From assembly GCA_913775525.1 (NCBI GenBank), contig CAJYLH010000036.1, forward strand, positions 186,001 to 250,000: 64,000 bases of DNA, given 5' to 3'. A model generated the notes under the pieces. It made no database searches. It worked only from the letters and a program-made list of their open reading frames with translations, and was not told the origin of the DNA. Source of the stretch: an uncultured Chryseobacterium sp. Its GTDB lineage: Bacteria; Bacteroidota; Bacteroidia; Flavobacteriales; Weeksellaceae. The translations under genes and the position numbers were made by a program. Of the stretch, positions 36,592 through 43,755 are shown piece after piece; the first letter of the stretch is position 1, and each line of letters begins with the position of its first letter.

Positions 36592-36640
36592 CAAAGTTAT
36601 GATTCTTAATTTTTAACTCGTAACTAAATTACTATCTTTG
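36592..36640. promoter_or_regulatory. divergent -7 elements of aroB (-) and the pseudouridine synthase gene (+)
   Basis: The minus strand reads TAACTTTG at 36599-36592 for aroB. The plus strand reads TATCTTTG at 36633-36640, 14 bases before the ATG of the pseudouridine synthase. Both match TAnnTTTG, and the two promoters sit back to back in the 102-base gap. Confidence 0.6.
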
Positions 36641-36654
36641 CAGAAATTTTTAGA

Positions 36655-37833
36655 ATGAGCAGAGACAATAATAATTCAGAAAAACCGAAAAGACCAAGAA
36701 TTTCAGCCAGGAAAAGTTCTGAAAGTTCTCGTGGTTCTCAGTCTGGAAATTCTTCAGGACAGAAATCCTTTAAAAAATCTTTCCCGAAAGCGGGAGAGAG
36801 GAACAGTGAACATAAAGGCGGCAGCAAGTTCCCGAAGACCTCTTTCAAAAAGCCCCAGGACAGTTCTGAAAGGAACGACACGTCCGGTGAATCCAAATCT
36901 GAGAGCAGATCTTATATCACGTATAAAAGCGAGGAGCGTAAGCAGTCCGGTAATTCCAGATCCGGCGGAAGAGGCGGTAAAAACTTCGACAGCAGGGATA
37001 AGTACGAACGCGGCAACCTTAAATTCGGTAAAAAACCTTTCGGTAAAACGGACAGGGATGATGACCGTGCCAAATCTTACATCCAGAAAAGAAAGCTGAA
37101 TAAAATCAGCAAAGACCTTCATAAAGATACCATCCGTCTGAATAAGTACATTGCTAATTCCGGAATCTGCAGCAGGAGGGAAGCGGATGACCTGATCATC
37201 CAGGGCCTTGTAGAAGTAAACGGGCAGGTAGTAACAGAAATGGGATACCAGGTGCAGAAGACAGACCGCGTAGTTTTTGACGGACAGAATATCACGCCTG
37301 AAAAGCCGGTATACGTGCTTTTAAATAAGCCAAAAGGATATATTTCTACTACCAAAGATGATAAGGCAAGGAAAACAGTAATGGATCTGGTAGCCAATGC
37401 GTCCCCTTACCGTGTGTTTCCTGTCGGAAGGCTGGACCGTTCCACTACAGGGGTGATTTTGCTGACGAATGACGGGCACATGACCAAGAAACTGACGCAT
37501 CCATCTTTCGATATCAAAAAGATTTACCATGTAACGCTGGACAGGAAACTTTCCGGTGAAGACATGAAGGCTATTGCCGAGGGGATCCGTCTTGAAGAAG
37601 GAGTAGCCACGGTAGACCAGATTTCCTATATTGAAGGAAAGCCTAAAAACGAGATCGGAATCGAAATCCATATCGGATGGAACCGTGTCATCAGGAGAAT
37701 ATTCCAAAGGCTGGGCTATGAAGTGGAAGCGCTGGACAGGGTAATGTTTGCAGGCCTTACCAAGAAAAATATCAAGAGGGGACACTGGAGAATTTTAACG
37801 GAACTTGAGGTGAATAACCTTAAAATGCTTTAA
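36655..37833 (+). CDS. RsuA/RluB-family 23S/16S rRNA pseudouridine synthase with long basic N-terminal tail
   Basis: Residues about 162-205 form an S4 RNA-binding domain (RLNKYIANSGICSRREADDLI). The pseudouridine synthase core follows, with the catalytic Asp261 in GRLDRSTTGVILLTNDG. The core fits the RluB/RluF/RsuA group, which modifies rRNA. The first 160 residues are low-complexity, rich in Ser, Gly, Lys and Arg, and predicted disordered. Enzymes of this family are usually about 240-290 residues, so the tail is an addition; similar tails occur in Bacteroidota homologues. It probably helps RNA or ribosome binding (inferred). A terminator follows at 37901. Confidence 0.9.
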   Translation: MSRDNNNSEKPKRPRISARKSSESSRGSQSGNSSGQKSFKKSFPKAGERNSEHKGGSKFPKTSFKKPQDSSERNDTSGESKSESRSYITYKSEERKQSGNSRSGGRGGKNFDSRDKYERGNLKFGKKPFGKTDRDDDRAKSYIQKRKLNKISKDLHKDTIRLNKYIANSGICSRREADDLIIQGLVEVNGQVVTEMGYQVQKTDRVVFDGQNITPEKPVYVLLNKPKGYISTTKDDKARKTVMDLVANASPYRVFPVGRLDRSTTGVILLTNDGHMTKKLTHPSFDIKKIYHVTLDRKLSGEDMKAIAEGIRLEEGVATVDQISYIEGKPKNEIGIEIHIGWNRVIRRIFQRLGYEVEALDRVMFAGLTKKNIKRGHWRILTELEVNNLKML

Positions 37834-37834
37834 A

Positions 37835-38108
37835 AGTGATGAGCTAAAAGTTATGGGTTATGAGTTAGCTTGCACTCTGTAATTTTTGCTTCAAACATAG
37901 AAACCGCGGGAAAATTTCCTGCGGTTTTATTTTTATCCATTTATGACTGTACAAAGTTTAAAAAATCAGTCGTCTTGCAAAAACTCATCACTCTTAACTT
38001 ATCATTAAATCTGCAGTTTTATTTTAAATAACTAGGATTAGATAAGATCTACATAATGATGTGCATTGCAAAACTCATCACTCATCACTTCTAACTTATC
38101 ACTAAATA
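37835..38108. repeat. intergenic repeats built on AACTCATCACT / AACTTATCACT
   Basis: Two direct copies (about 37976-38010 and 38068-38108) share gcaaaactcatcactc and taacttatca. An inverted copy (gtgatgag...gttatgagtta) sits at about 37835-37866, right after the pseudouridine synthase stop. The unit is a chain of 6-8-base syllables ending in -CATCACT or -TATCACT. The gap holds no gene. Similar syllabic inverted repeats flank other genes of the window, so this may be a dispersed family. Confidence 0.6.
37899..37931 (+). terminator. terminator after the pseudouridine synthase gene
   Basis: aaaccgcgggaaa (37901-37913) pairs with tttcctgcggttt (37915-37927, one G-U pair), followed by TTATTTTTAT. 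Confidence 0.85.
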
Positions 38109-38111
38109 AGC

Positions 38112-38717
38112 TTATCCCAGCACCGTCACCCCTTTCTGGATCATTTCATACAGCGCATCCCTGCCGTTATCCGGTTTTACGTTCACTGCTTTGGTGCCGT
38201 TAAAGTGCAGGCAGGTTACATAACCGTTGGCTACGGCATCCAGGCAGGTAAATTTTACACAGTAGTCCATTGCCAGCCCTGCAATTTCAAGCAATTGGAT
38301 GTCATGGTACTTCAGGAAGTCGTCCAATCCGGTTTTCATAAAATGATTATTGTCCTGAAAACCGCTGTAGCTATCGATTTCCGGGTTCTTACCTTTCTGG
38401 ATGATGTGGGTTACTTTATCGCGGTTCAGGTCTTTGTGGAATTCTGCCCCGAAAGTTCCCTGCACGCAGTGGTCCGGCCACATAAACTGCGGAATGCTGT
38501 TCAGGATGATGCTTTCTCCCACTTTTCTGCCGTTATTGCTGGCAAAGCTTTTATGGTTGGCAGGATGCCAGTCCTGGGTAAGGACAATCTGGTCGTATTC
38601 GTTTTCCTCCATCAGCAGATTGATGTACGGGATAATCTGATTGGACTCAGGAACTGCAAGGGCGCCCCCTTCGCAGAAATCATTCTGCACATCTACGATG
38701 ATTAACGCTTTTTTCAT
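38112..38717 (-). CDS. pncA: nicotinamidase (isochorismatase family)
   Basis: PncA deamidates nicotinamide to nicotinate in NAD salvage. It has the catalytic Asp in IIVDVQNDFCEGGALAV, metal and substrate residues in TQDWHPANHKSF and MWPDHCVQG, the lysine in IIQKGKNPEIDSYSGF, and the nucleophile Cys153 in LAMDYCVKFTCLDA. The frame is open upstream as far as 39134, but that part lies antisense to the next gene. The ATG at 38717 gives 201 residues, the family length. Confidence 0.95.
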   Translation of the reverse strand: MKKALIIVDVQNDFCEGGALAVPESNQIIPYINLLMEENEYDQIVLTQDWHPANHKSFASNNGRKVGESIILNSIPQFMWPDHCVQGTFGAEFHKDLNRDKVTHIIQKGKNPEIDSYSGFQDNNHFMKTGLDDFLKYHDIQLLEIAGLAMDYCVKFTCLDAVANGYVTCLHFNGTKAVNVKPDNGRDALYEMIQKGVTVLG

Positions 38718-38862
38718 ATTTAGATTTCTCGAATTTTTGATAAATTTACAAAAACTAACCTCAAAAAATTGTCCAGAAAAGAATAATCGGACAAATCGGC
38801 CAATCAGGAAGAATGTATGCCTTCCGGATGAACAATTGAATAGAGCAATAAGATCAGTTACA

Positions 38863-39399
38863 ATGAATGATTTAGAAAAAAAAAAATTTCCAATCGGGCA
38901 ATTCAAAGCACCGGCATCCATTTCAGATGAAGAACTGGAGCAGCATATCAGGGTAATCAAAAATTTTCCCGGCAGGCTGAAAAACCTGATTGAGGATTTC
39001 AGCGATGAGCAGCTGGATACCCAGTACCGGGAAAGAGGCTGGACGGTGAGGCAATTGGTTAACCACCTTGCAGACAGCCATGCCAACAGCTTTATCCGTT
39101 TTAAACTGGCGCTTACGGAAGATAATCCGACCATAAAACCTTATGATGAAGCACGATGGGCCGAACTTCAGGACAGCACAGGAATCTCTGTAAAGCCGGC
39201 TATGAGGATGCTCAAAGGTACCCATCAGCGATGGTACTTCCTGCTGAAAACCCTTACCAACCGGCAGTTTGAAAGGACTTTCCACCATCCGGAATATGAT
39301 AAAGACCATAACCTGAGATATTATCTTGCTTTGTACGTATGGCACTGCAATCATCATTTCGCCCATATCGAGAATCTGAAACGCGACCAATGCTGGTAA
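38863..39399 (+). CDS. YfiT-like DinB-family metal-dependent protein (bacillithiol transferase BstA type)
   Basis: A 178-residue four-helix DinB-fold protein. The opening KKFPIGQFKAP, then WTVRQLVNHLADSHANSF and YVWHCNHHFAHIENL, match the YfiT/BstA group. The three histidines (NHLADSH and HCNHHFAHI) are the metal site. BstA enzymes join bacillithiol to electrophiles for detoxification. The ATG at 38863 was taken because the longer frame is antisense to pncA. It opens a four-gene run with overlapping ends: DUF1569, YtxJ and a Crp/Fnr regulator. The YtxJ gene supports a bacillithiol link. Confidence 0.88.
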   Translation: MNDLEKKKFPIGQFKAPASISDEELEQHIRVIKNFPGRLKNLIEDFSDEQLDTQYRERGWTVRQLVNHLADSHANSFIRFKLALTEDNPTIKPYDEARWAELQDSTGISVKPAMRMLKGTHQRWYFLLKTLTNRQFERTFHHPEYDKDHNLRYYLALYVWHCNHHFAHIENLKRDQCW

Positions 39400-39854
39400 A
39401 GAAAAGCCTGCATGACCCTGCCTGTTTCGGAGAACTGATCACCAGGATTTCATGTTTAACAGAAGATTCGGAAGCACAATGGGGTAAAATGGATGTCTGC
39501 CAGATGATGAGGCATTGTGACCTGGTCCTGCAGATTCCTTTATACAAAATAAATCTTCCCGAAATTAACCCTATTTTCAGGACAATAGGCAGGATCACCA
39601 AAAATGAAATGAAAATTTTTAATAACGGAATTCCGAGAAACATGCCCACTTTTCAAAAACTAATCGTTAATTTTGAATGTGACTTTAAGGAATCGAAAGA
39701 AAACCTGCTGAATACCATGAAAGAATACCTGACTGCATTTGACAACAAGCGTCTGCCGGGCAGGCATATTCTTTTCGGCAGCATGACCCCTGAAGATTGG
39801 GGCTTTCTGGAATTTAAACATCTCGACCACCACCTTAAACAATTTGACGTATGA
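39390..39854 (+). CDS. DUF1569 family protein (DinB-like fold)
   Basis: A 154-residue protein read from the ATG at 39390 (MLVKKSLHDPACFGEL), overlapping the end of the YfiT-like gene by 10 bases. DUF1569 features include the WGKMDVCQMMRHCDLVLQIPL helix and the final PEDWGFLEFKHLDHHLKQF, whose histidines fit a DinB-type metal site. An upstream ATG at 39339 is deeper inside the previous gene and less likely. Function is unknown; its place between two bacillithiol-related genes suggests a thiol-linked role. Confidence 0.8.
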   Translation: MLVKKSLHDPACFGELITRISCLTEDSEAQWGKMDVCQMMRHCDLVLQIPLYKINLPEINPIFRTIGRITKNEMKIFNNGIPRNMPTFQKLIVNFECDFKESKENLLNTMKEYLTAFDNKRLPGRHILFGSMTPEDWGFLEFKHLDHHLKQFDV

Positions 39855-40228
39855 GCTTTTTTAATAAAATATTCGGCGGTAATGAAGACAAGCCGGAAAC
39901 AAAATCATTCTGGAAACCGATAGAATCTGAACAGGAACTGGCAGAGGCCATTGAACGGTCGAGTCATAAAAAGATCGCGATCTTTAAGCACTCCACAAGC
40001 TGTTTCATCAGTAAAACGGTGTTAAGGAACTTTGAAAAGGAAGTAGCCGAGGCAGCGCCGGATGCAGAATTGTATTACCTGGACCTCCTGGCGTACAGGC
40101 CGATTTCCAATAAGATTGCAGAGGATTTCGGCATCACGCACCAAAGCCCGCAATTGATTGTTATTGAACATGGGAAGGCGTTAAATAATGCTTCCCACCA
40201 AAGTATCTCTATAAGCCAATTAGACTGA
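39851..40228 (+). CDS. ytxJ: YtxJ, bacillithiol-system redox-active protein
   Basis: A 125-residue monothiol thioredoxin-fold protein. Cys51 lies in IFKHSTSCFISKTVL, the family's active-site position, followed by LYYLDLLAYRPISNKIAEDF and the cis-Pro loop THQSPQLIVI. YtxJ proteins are thought to be bacilliredoxin-like, removing bacillithiol from protein thiols. Its start overlaps the DUF1569 stop (ATGA) and its stop overlaps the regulator start (TGATG), so translation is tightly coupled. Confidence 0.88.
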   Translation: MSFFNKIFGGNEDKPETKSFWKPIESEQELAEAIERSSHKKIAIFKHSTSCFISKTVLRNFEKEVAEAAPDAELYYLDLLAYRPISNKIAEDFGITHQSPQLIVIEHGKALNNASHQSISISQLD

Positions 40229-40818
40229 TGGATAATATTAATGCTTACCTTGCCAGGGTACTGGAAGTCCCTTTAGAAAAGGTCAATATGTGCAGCTTGC
40301 ACTATGAGAGCAGGAAGGTTTCCAAGAACCAGTTCCTCCTGCAGTACGGGGAAATATGCAGGAATATTTATTTCGTTGAAAAAGGCTTGCTGAAAATGTA
40401 TTCCATCGATAAAAACGGTAAGGAACATATTATACAGTTTGCACCGGAAAGCTGGCTGATTTCCGACCGGAGCAGCCTCTACTTCAATGAAAAATCAATT
40501 TACTATATAGAAGCGGTAGAAGATTCTGAGGTTTTATTCCTGCATCCGGATTTTTTCAGCCGACTGGTAGAACAGTTCCCGAACAGCATTGAGAAGAGTG
40601 ATATCATTGCCCAGAAACATATCAGGAGCCTTCAGGACAGGATCAATTCCCTGTTAGGCGAGACTGCTGAAGAGCGATACATGAAGTTCATCAGAATGTA
40701 TCCCGATCTTCTTTTACGGGTTCCTCAGTGGATGATAGCCTCTTACCTTGGCATTACGCCTGAAAGTCTGAGCCGTGTCCGCAAAGAGCTTGCCCGCAAA
40801 AATTTTGTTCCGGATTAA
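40228..40818 (+). CDS. Crp/Fnr family transcriptional regulator (bacillithiol operon)
   Basis: The cyclic-nucleotide-binding fold occupies residues about 25-115 (NQFLLQYGEICRNIYFVEKGLLKMYSIDKNGKEHIIQFAPESWLI). An HTH follows at about 165-195 (VPQWMIASYLGITPESLSRVRKELARKNF). The arginine/serine pair of a cAMP pocket is not evident, so the ligand is unclear, as is usual for flavobacterial members. It ends the four-gene bacillithiol-linked operon and is closed by a terminator. Its target could be the TATGA-N6-TCATA palindromes nearby. Confidence 0.9.
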   Translation: MDNINAYLARVLEVPLEKVNMCSLHYESRKVSKNQFLLQYGEICRNIYFVEKGLLKMYSIDKNGKEHIIQFAPESWLISDRSSLYFNEKSIYYIEAVEDSEVLFLHPDFFSRLVEQFPNSIEKSDIIAQKHIRSLQDRINSLLGETAEERYMKFIRMYPDLLLRVPQWMIASYLGITPESLSRVRKELARKNFVPD

Positions 40819-40840
40819 GTTCATTGTCCCAATTCATATA

Positions 40841-40868
40841 AGCAGAGTTTTCGACTCTGCTTTTTTTT
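40841..40868 (+). terminator. terminator of the bacillithiol operon
   Basis: agcagagt (40841-40848) pairs with actctgct (40854-40861), followed by a run of eight T. Confidence 0.9.
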
Positions 40869-40925
40869 GTTAATATTTCCTTTTTTTTTGCTCAATACAT
40901 TTAAAATATGTTATATAACAGGATC

Positions 40926-40971
40926 TTATGACTTAGATCATAAAGGATTGCTCCATGTTTGTCTAACTTTG
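40926..40971 (+). promoter_or_regulatory. Crp/Fnr-type palindrome and promoter 1
   Basis: TTATGA (40926-40931), 6 bases, TCATAA (40938-40943) is a perfect palindrome with Crp spacing (TGTGA-N6-TCACA). TAACTTTG (40964-40971) matches the -7 consensus. With transcription starting about 5 bases later, the palindrome centre lies at about -42, the class II activator position. The second copy at 42008-42053 has the same layout within one base. Confidence 0.62.
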
Positions 40972-40995
40972 ATCCACACGACTAAATTAAATATT

Positions 40996-41178
40996 ATGAA
41001 ATGTACTGCATCCTTCATTCTACCTGAGGGTATGGTTGCCAGGCATATCTATGCCTCTAATAAGGGTAATTTCTTTATCCCTGTAAGCCTTCGATACTCA
41101 GAGAATTTTATAGCCATTAGTTCCATGATCAGCTTATCATTCTGTAGCAACAGTATGGTAGGTAACCGTTCGGTATGA
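40996..41178 (+). CDS. possible small protein, 60 aa, unknown
   Basis: The frame runs from MKCTASFILPEGMVARHIYA to a stop at 41178. It starts about 20 bases after the start predicted from the TAACTTTG element, which favours it. No homologous family is recognised, and the hydrophobic middle (NFIAISSMISLSFCS) is not a clear signal or membrane anchor. It may equally be the leader part of a regulatory RNA. Low confidence. Confidence 0.3.
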   Translation: MKCTASFILPEGMVARHIYASNKGNFFIPVSLRYSENFIAISSMISLSFCSNSMVGNRSV

Positions 41179-41398
41179 AATCCATGCCGGGCAAAAATGG
41201 ATATTAGTTAAAAAATAAACTAAATTTTTACTATAGATTAAAAAATATAATATTTATATACTTAAAAGTTTATTTATTTAACATTATTTAACTGTTTCAT
41301 GTATGAGTAACGGTTCGATATTTGTACATATTTTAACGTATTTCCCAATGAATTTACTTTAATGATTAAGTAAATGATGCACAACTAAAAGCAAAGCT

Positions 41399-41995
41399 AT
41401 GGTTATTCAAGAAGAGATATTATATTCAATGGGAGCTACTGCAAAAGACTACGGTCCTTCCGAATTCATATTCAGTGAAGGTGAGCAGCCCAATTATTAT
41501 TACCAGATTATAAGCGGAGAAGTTAAGCTTAACAATTACAATGAGGATGGCAAGGAGTTCATTCAGAATATCCTGACTGCCGGCCAGAGTTGCGGCGAAA
41601 GTATCCTGTTTATTGATAAGCCCTATCCGATGAATGCGGAAACCATTACAGACTGTAAGGTAATCAGGCTTAAAAAAAGCGCTTTTTTCAGTCTTCTGGA
41701 CGACTCTCCCAAATTATGTATGGAAATTAGTAACGTCATTTCACAGGGCTTGTATTACAAGTTCATTATGATGCAGAACATTTCCTCCCAGAATCCCACC
41801 ACCAGGCTTAAAGGACTGATGGATTACCTGAAAAGTTTCGAGAGTGACAAAAAGCCTTATTCATTTACGGTTCCTTTAACCAGAAAACAAATGGCCAGCC
41901 TTACCGGCTTATGTGTAGAAACAGCCATAAGGACCATTAAGGCCATGGAGAAAAATAACATCCTGAAGATACAGGACCGTAAAATTTTGTACTAA
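41399..41995 (+). CDS. Crp/Fnr family transcriptional regulator (stress island)
   Basis: A 198-residue regulator with a cyclic-nucleotide-binding domain at about 18-110 (FIFSEGEQPNYYYQIISGEVKLNNYNEDGKEFIQNILTAGQSCGESILF) and an HTH at about 155-195 (TRKQMASLTGLCVETAIRTIKAMEKNNILK). It is a single gene, with a near-consensus promoter at 41317-41324 and a 70-base leader. Crp-type palindromes lie both upstream (40926) and just downstream of it (42008), before the KGG gene. It is the natural candidate activator of the island. Ligand unknown. Confidence 0.9.
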   Translation: MVIQEEILYSMGATAKDYGPSEFIFSEGEQPNYYYQIISGEVKLNNYNEDGKEFIQNILTAGQSCGESILFIDKPYPMNAETITDCKVIRLKKSAFFSLLDDSPKLCMEISNVISQGLYYKFIMMQNISSQNPTTRLKGLMDYLKSFESDKKPYSFTVPLTRKQMASLTGLCVETAIRTIKAMEKNNILKIQDRKILY

Positions 41996-42007
41996 AACCG
42001 GCTACGT

Positions 42008-42053
42008 TATGACTGAAGTCATATAACCGTGAGTTATTTGTTTGCTATATTTG
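42008..42053 (+). promoter_or_regulatory. Crp/Fnr-type palindrome and promoter 2, before the KGG gene
   Basis: TATGAC-TGAA-GTCATA (42008-42023) is a perfect 16-base palindrome that contains TATGA-N6-TCATA. TATATTTG (42046-42053) is a consensus -7 element. The centre-to-element distance is 30.5 bases, against 29.5 at the first site. Both place the activator at about -42. The transcript would have a leader of about 130 bases before the KGG protein. Confidence 0.68.
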
Positions 42054-42187
42054 AAATAGAACATTACTTCATATTCCCTCACCCGGTATCGGGAAATTAA
42101 TTCATTTTAAACCAAATCTATTGCCGTCTTATACTAGTCACGGACTGCAATAACTATCACTTAATATTAATACTAAAAAATTCAGTT

Positions 42188-43000
42188 ATGAACAACAGAA
42201 ATTCAAACAATCGTGGTTCAAGAGGCAATTCCAACGCATCAGACAGTTTTGAAGAAATTTACCAGCTAGGCTATGAGCATGGGTACGAAGACGGATCCAA
42301 TGATGAAGAATATGATGACGATTTTTCAGATTATGAAGATGACTTTGACGACAGCTATGATGACGGAGATTATGATGATGAGGACTACGATGATGAAGAT
42401 TATGACGACGAAGACTACGATAATGAGGACTATGATGATGACGATGACGATGATAATGACAACAGGGGCAGAGGAAGAGGAAACCAGCAGAGAGATAATC
42501 AGGGAAGATTCACATCCGGTAGCGGCAGGGGAGGTTCCAGAGGCCGTTCAGGTTCTGGCTCGGGCTCTGGATCAGGAGGATCAAGGTCCGGCAGCGGCAG
42601 AGGAAGGTCGTCTTCATCCGGTAACGGATCTTCCGGAAGAGGTTTTGCTTCGATGAGCAAAGCTGAAAGAACAAGAATTGCCCGTATGGGCGGACAGGCT
42701 TCCCACAGAGGATCAGGATCAGGAAACAGCAGCTCCGGTAACTCGGGCCGTGGCGGATCAGGTTCAGGATCAGGAAGGGGAAGATCGGGATCTAATGGTA
42801 ATTCAGGACGCGGTTCCAATTCCGGCAACGGAGGTTCGGGCAGAGGATCGAATTCAGGATCCGGCTCTTCAGGAAGAGGTTTTGCTTCCATGAGCAAAGC
42901 TGAACGTACCAGAATCGCCCGTATGGGAGGCCAGGCTTCCCATGGAGGCGGAAGATCTTCAGGCAGATCAGGATTCGGAGGCAGACGTAATAATTCATAA
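42188..43000 (+). CDS. low-complexity stress protein with acidic repeats and two KGG (YciG-like) motifs
   Basis: The 270-residue protein has a short head with YQLGYEHGYEDGSNDEE. A block of DYDDEDYDDED tandem repeats follows (about residues 35-92), then a Gly/Ser/Arg-rich linker. Two identical copies of RGFASMSKAERTRIARMGG ending QASH sit at residues 151-173 and 230-252. This motif matches the stress-induced KGG repeat of YciG and GsiB (RGFAxM...IAxxGGxASH). The protein is predicted disordered, with acidic and basic halves. A YciE/DUF892 gene follows, as in the enterobacterial yciGFE operon. It probably acts in general stress or desiccation tolerance (inferred). Its promoter carries a Crp-type palindrome. 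Confidence 0.85.
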   Translation: MNNRNSNNRGSRGNSNASDSFEEIYQLGYEHGYEDGSNDEEYDDDFSDYEDDFDDSYDDGDYDDEDYDDEDYDDEDYDNEDYDDDDDDDNDNRGRGRGNQQRDNQGRFTSGSGRGGSRGRSGSGSGSGSGGSRSGSGRGRSSSSGNGSSGRGFASMSKAERTRIARMGGQASHRGSGSGNSSSGNSGRGGSGSGSGRGRSGSNGNSGRGSNSGNGGSGRGSNSGSGSSGRGFASMSKAERTRIARMGGQASHGGGRSSGRSGFGGRRNNS

Positions 43001-43012
43001 TTCTATTTAAAC

Positions 43013-43050
43013 GATTACCTCTTTAATTTTTTTTAAAGAGGTAATCTTTA
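43013..43050 (+). terminator. hairpin between the KGG and DUF892 genes
   Basis: A perfect 14-bp stem pairs gattacctctttaa (43013-43026) with ttaaagaggtaatc (43033-43046) around a T6 loop. Few T follow, and no promoter is evident before the next gene, so it may be a partial terminator or processing site within an operon. Confidence 0.72.
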
Positions 43051-43073
43051 TCCATCAAACACCACTTCACATT

Positions 43074-43685
43074 ATGGCAACTAAAACAACAGACACCAAC
43101 ACTACAGCCGGCAGTACTTCTCCTGCAACGGCATCTTCAAAAAAAACAACACAGGTAGACAATGCGACCGTCAATGAAGATAAAATGAAAAGCTCACCGC
43201 TGCATAAATTCTTTTTGAGTGCCCTGAAAGATATTTATTTCGCAGAAAATGCCATTATTGAGGCACTGGGAAAAATGCAGCAGGCTGCAACCACGGAAGA
43301 GCTGAAAGAAGCGTTTGAAGACCATCAGCTTCAGACCCAGAAGCACGTAAGCCGCCTGGAAAAAATATTCAGGCTCCTTGAGGAAACTCCCGAGAAAAAA
43401 GAATGTGAGGCCATTAAAGGCATCATTAAGGAAGGTGAGGAAATCATCAAATCAACAGAAGAGGGCAGCATGACCCGTGATGCCGCATTAATCATCGCTG
43501 CACAGAAAGTAGAGCATTACGAGATTGCCACTTATGGCGGCCTGGCCCAGCTGGCTATTACCATGGGACATGATAAAGTGGCCGACCTTCTGGAAAAAAC
43601 ACTTCAGGAAGAAGAAGATACAGACTACAACCTTACGGACATCGCAGAGACATTCATCAATTTTGATGCAGAACAAGAAGATTAG
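43074..43685 (+). CDS. DUF892 / YciE-like ferritin-fold protein
   Basis: The 203-residue protein has a Thr/Ser-rich head of about 40 residues. A four-helix bundle follows, with LHKFFLSALKDIYFAENAIIEAL, LKEAFEDHQLQTQKHVSRLEKIFRLL, CEAIKGIIKEGEEII and AAQKVEHYEIATYGGL. The Glu and His residues match the di-metal ferritin-like site of YciE/YciF proteins. In enterobacteria these are induced together with YciG under stress. Here too it follows a KGG protein, and a catalase comes three genes later. Cytosolic; exact activity unknown. A hairpin terminator follows. Confidence 0.9.
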   Translation: MATKTTDTNTTAGSTSPATASSKKTTQVDNATVNEDKMKSSPLHKFFLSALKDIYFAENAIIEALGKMQQAATTEELKEAFEDHQLQTQKHVSRLEKIFRLLEETPEKKECEAIKGIIKEGEEIIKSTEEGSMTRDAALIIAAQKVEHYEIATYGGLAQLAITMGHDKVADLLEKTLQEEEDTDYNLTDIAETFINFDAEQED

Positions 43686-43694
43686 TTTTACTTA

Positions 43695-43736
43695 AAGCCA
43701 TATGGAGCAGATTTCTGCTCTGTATGGCTTGTTTTT
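43695..43736 (+). terminator. terminator after the DUF892 gene
   Basis: aagccata (43695-43702) with tatggctt (43723-43730) and the inner gagcaga/tctgctc form a long stem, followed by GTTTTT. It overlaps an in-frame ATG at 43702 of the next gene, which is therefore not the start. Confidence 0.82.
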
Positions 43737-43755
43737 AACCCTGAACATTGCCGTT

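Larger units (their letters stand above)
40819..41398. other. 580-base intergenic region between the two Crp/Fnr genes
   Basis: It holds the operon terminator (40841-40868), a Crp-type palindrome (40926-40943), a TAACTTTG -7 element (40964-40971) and a doubtful 60-codon reading frame (40996-41178). A GATATTTG near-match (41317-41324) lies 74 bases before the second regulator. The rest (about 41180-41310) is very AT-rich, and I see no gene in it. Confidence 0.6.

Noticed and set aside
38641..38862. Upstream extension of the YfiT-like frame and the matching extension of pncA on the other strand (38718-39134)
   Set aside because: The two extensions lie antisense to each other and to real genes, and family lengths fit the shorter starts at 38863 and 38717.
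41281..41310. TCATGTATGA near the second regulator as a third Crp-type site
   Set aside because: The half-sites are inverted relative to TATGA-N6-TCATA, with only 2 bases between, so it does not fit the motif.
42358..42450. Tandem GATGATGAGGACTA-like DNA repeats as a possible CRISPR or satellite
   Set aside because: They encode the acidic DYDDED repeat in frame, with no spacers and only silent variation, so they are coding repeats.
42273..42897. Long frames on both strands overlapping the KGG gene (for example + 42273-42656 and - 42499-42897)
   Set aside because: They are shadows of the repetitive acidic and Gly/Ser/Arg codons; their products are monotonous (MMM/TTM or Pro/Glu/Leu runs) and lack starts in context.
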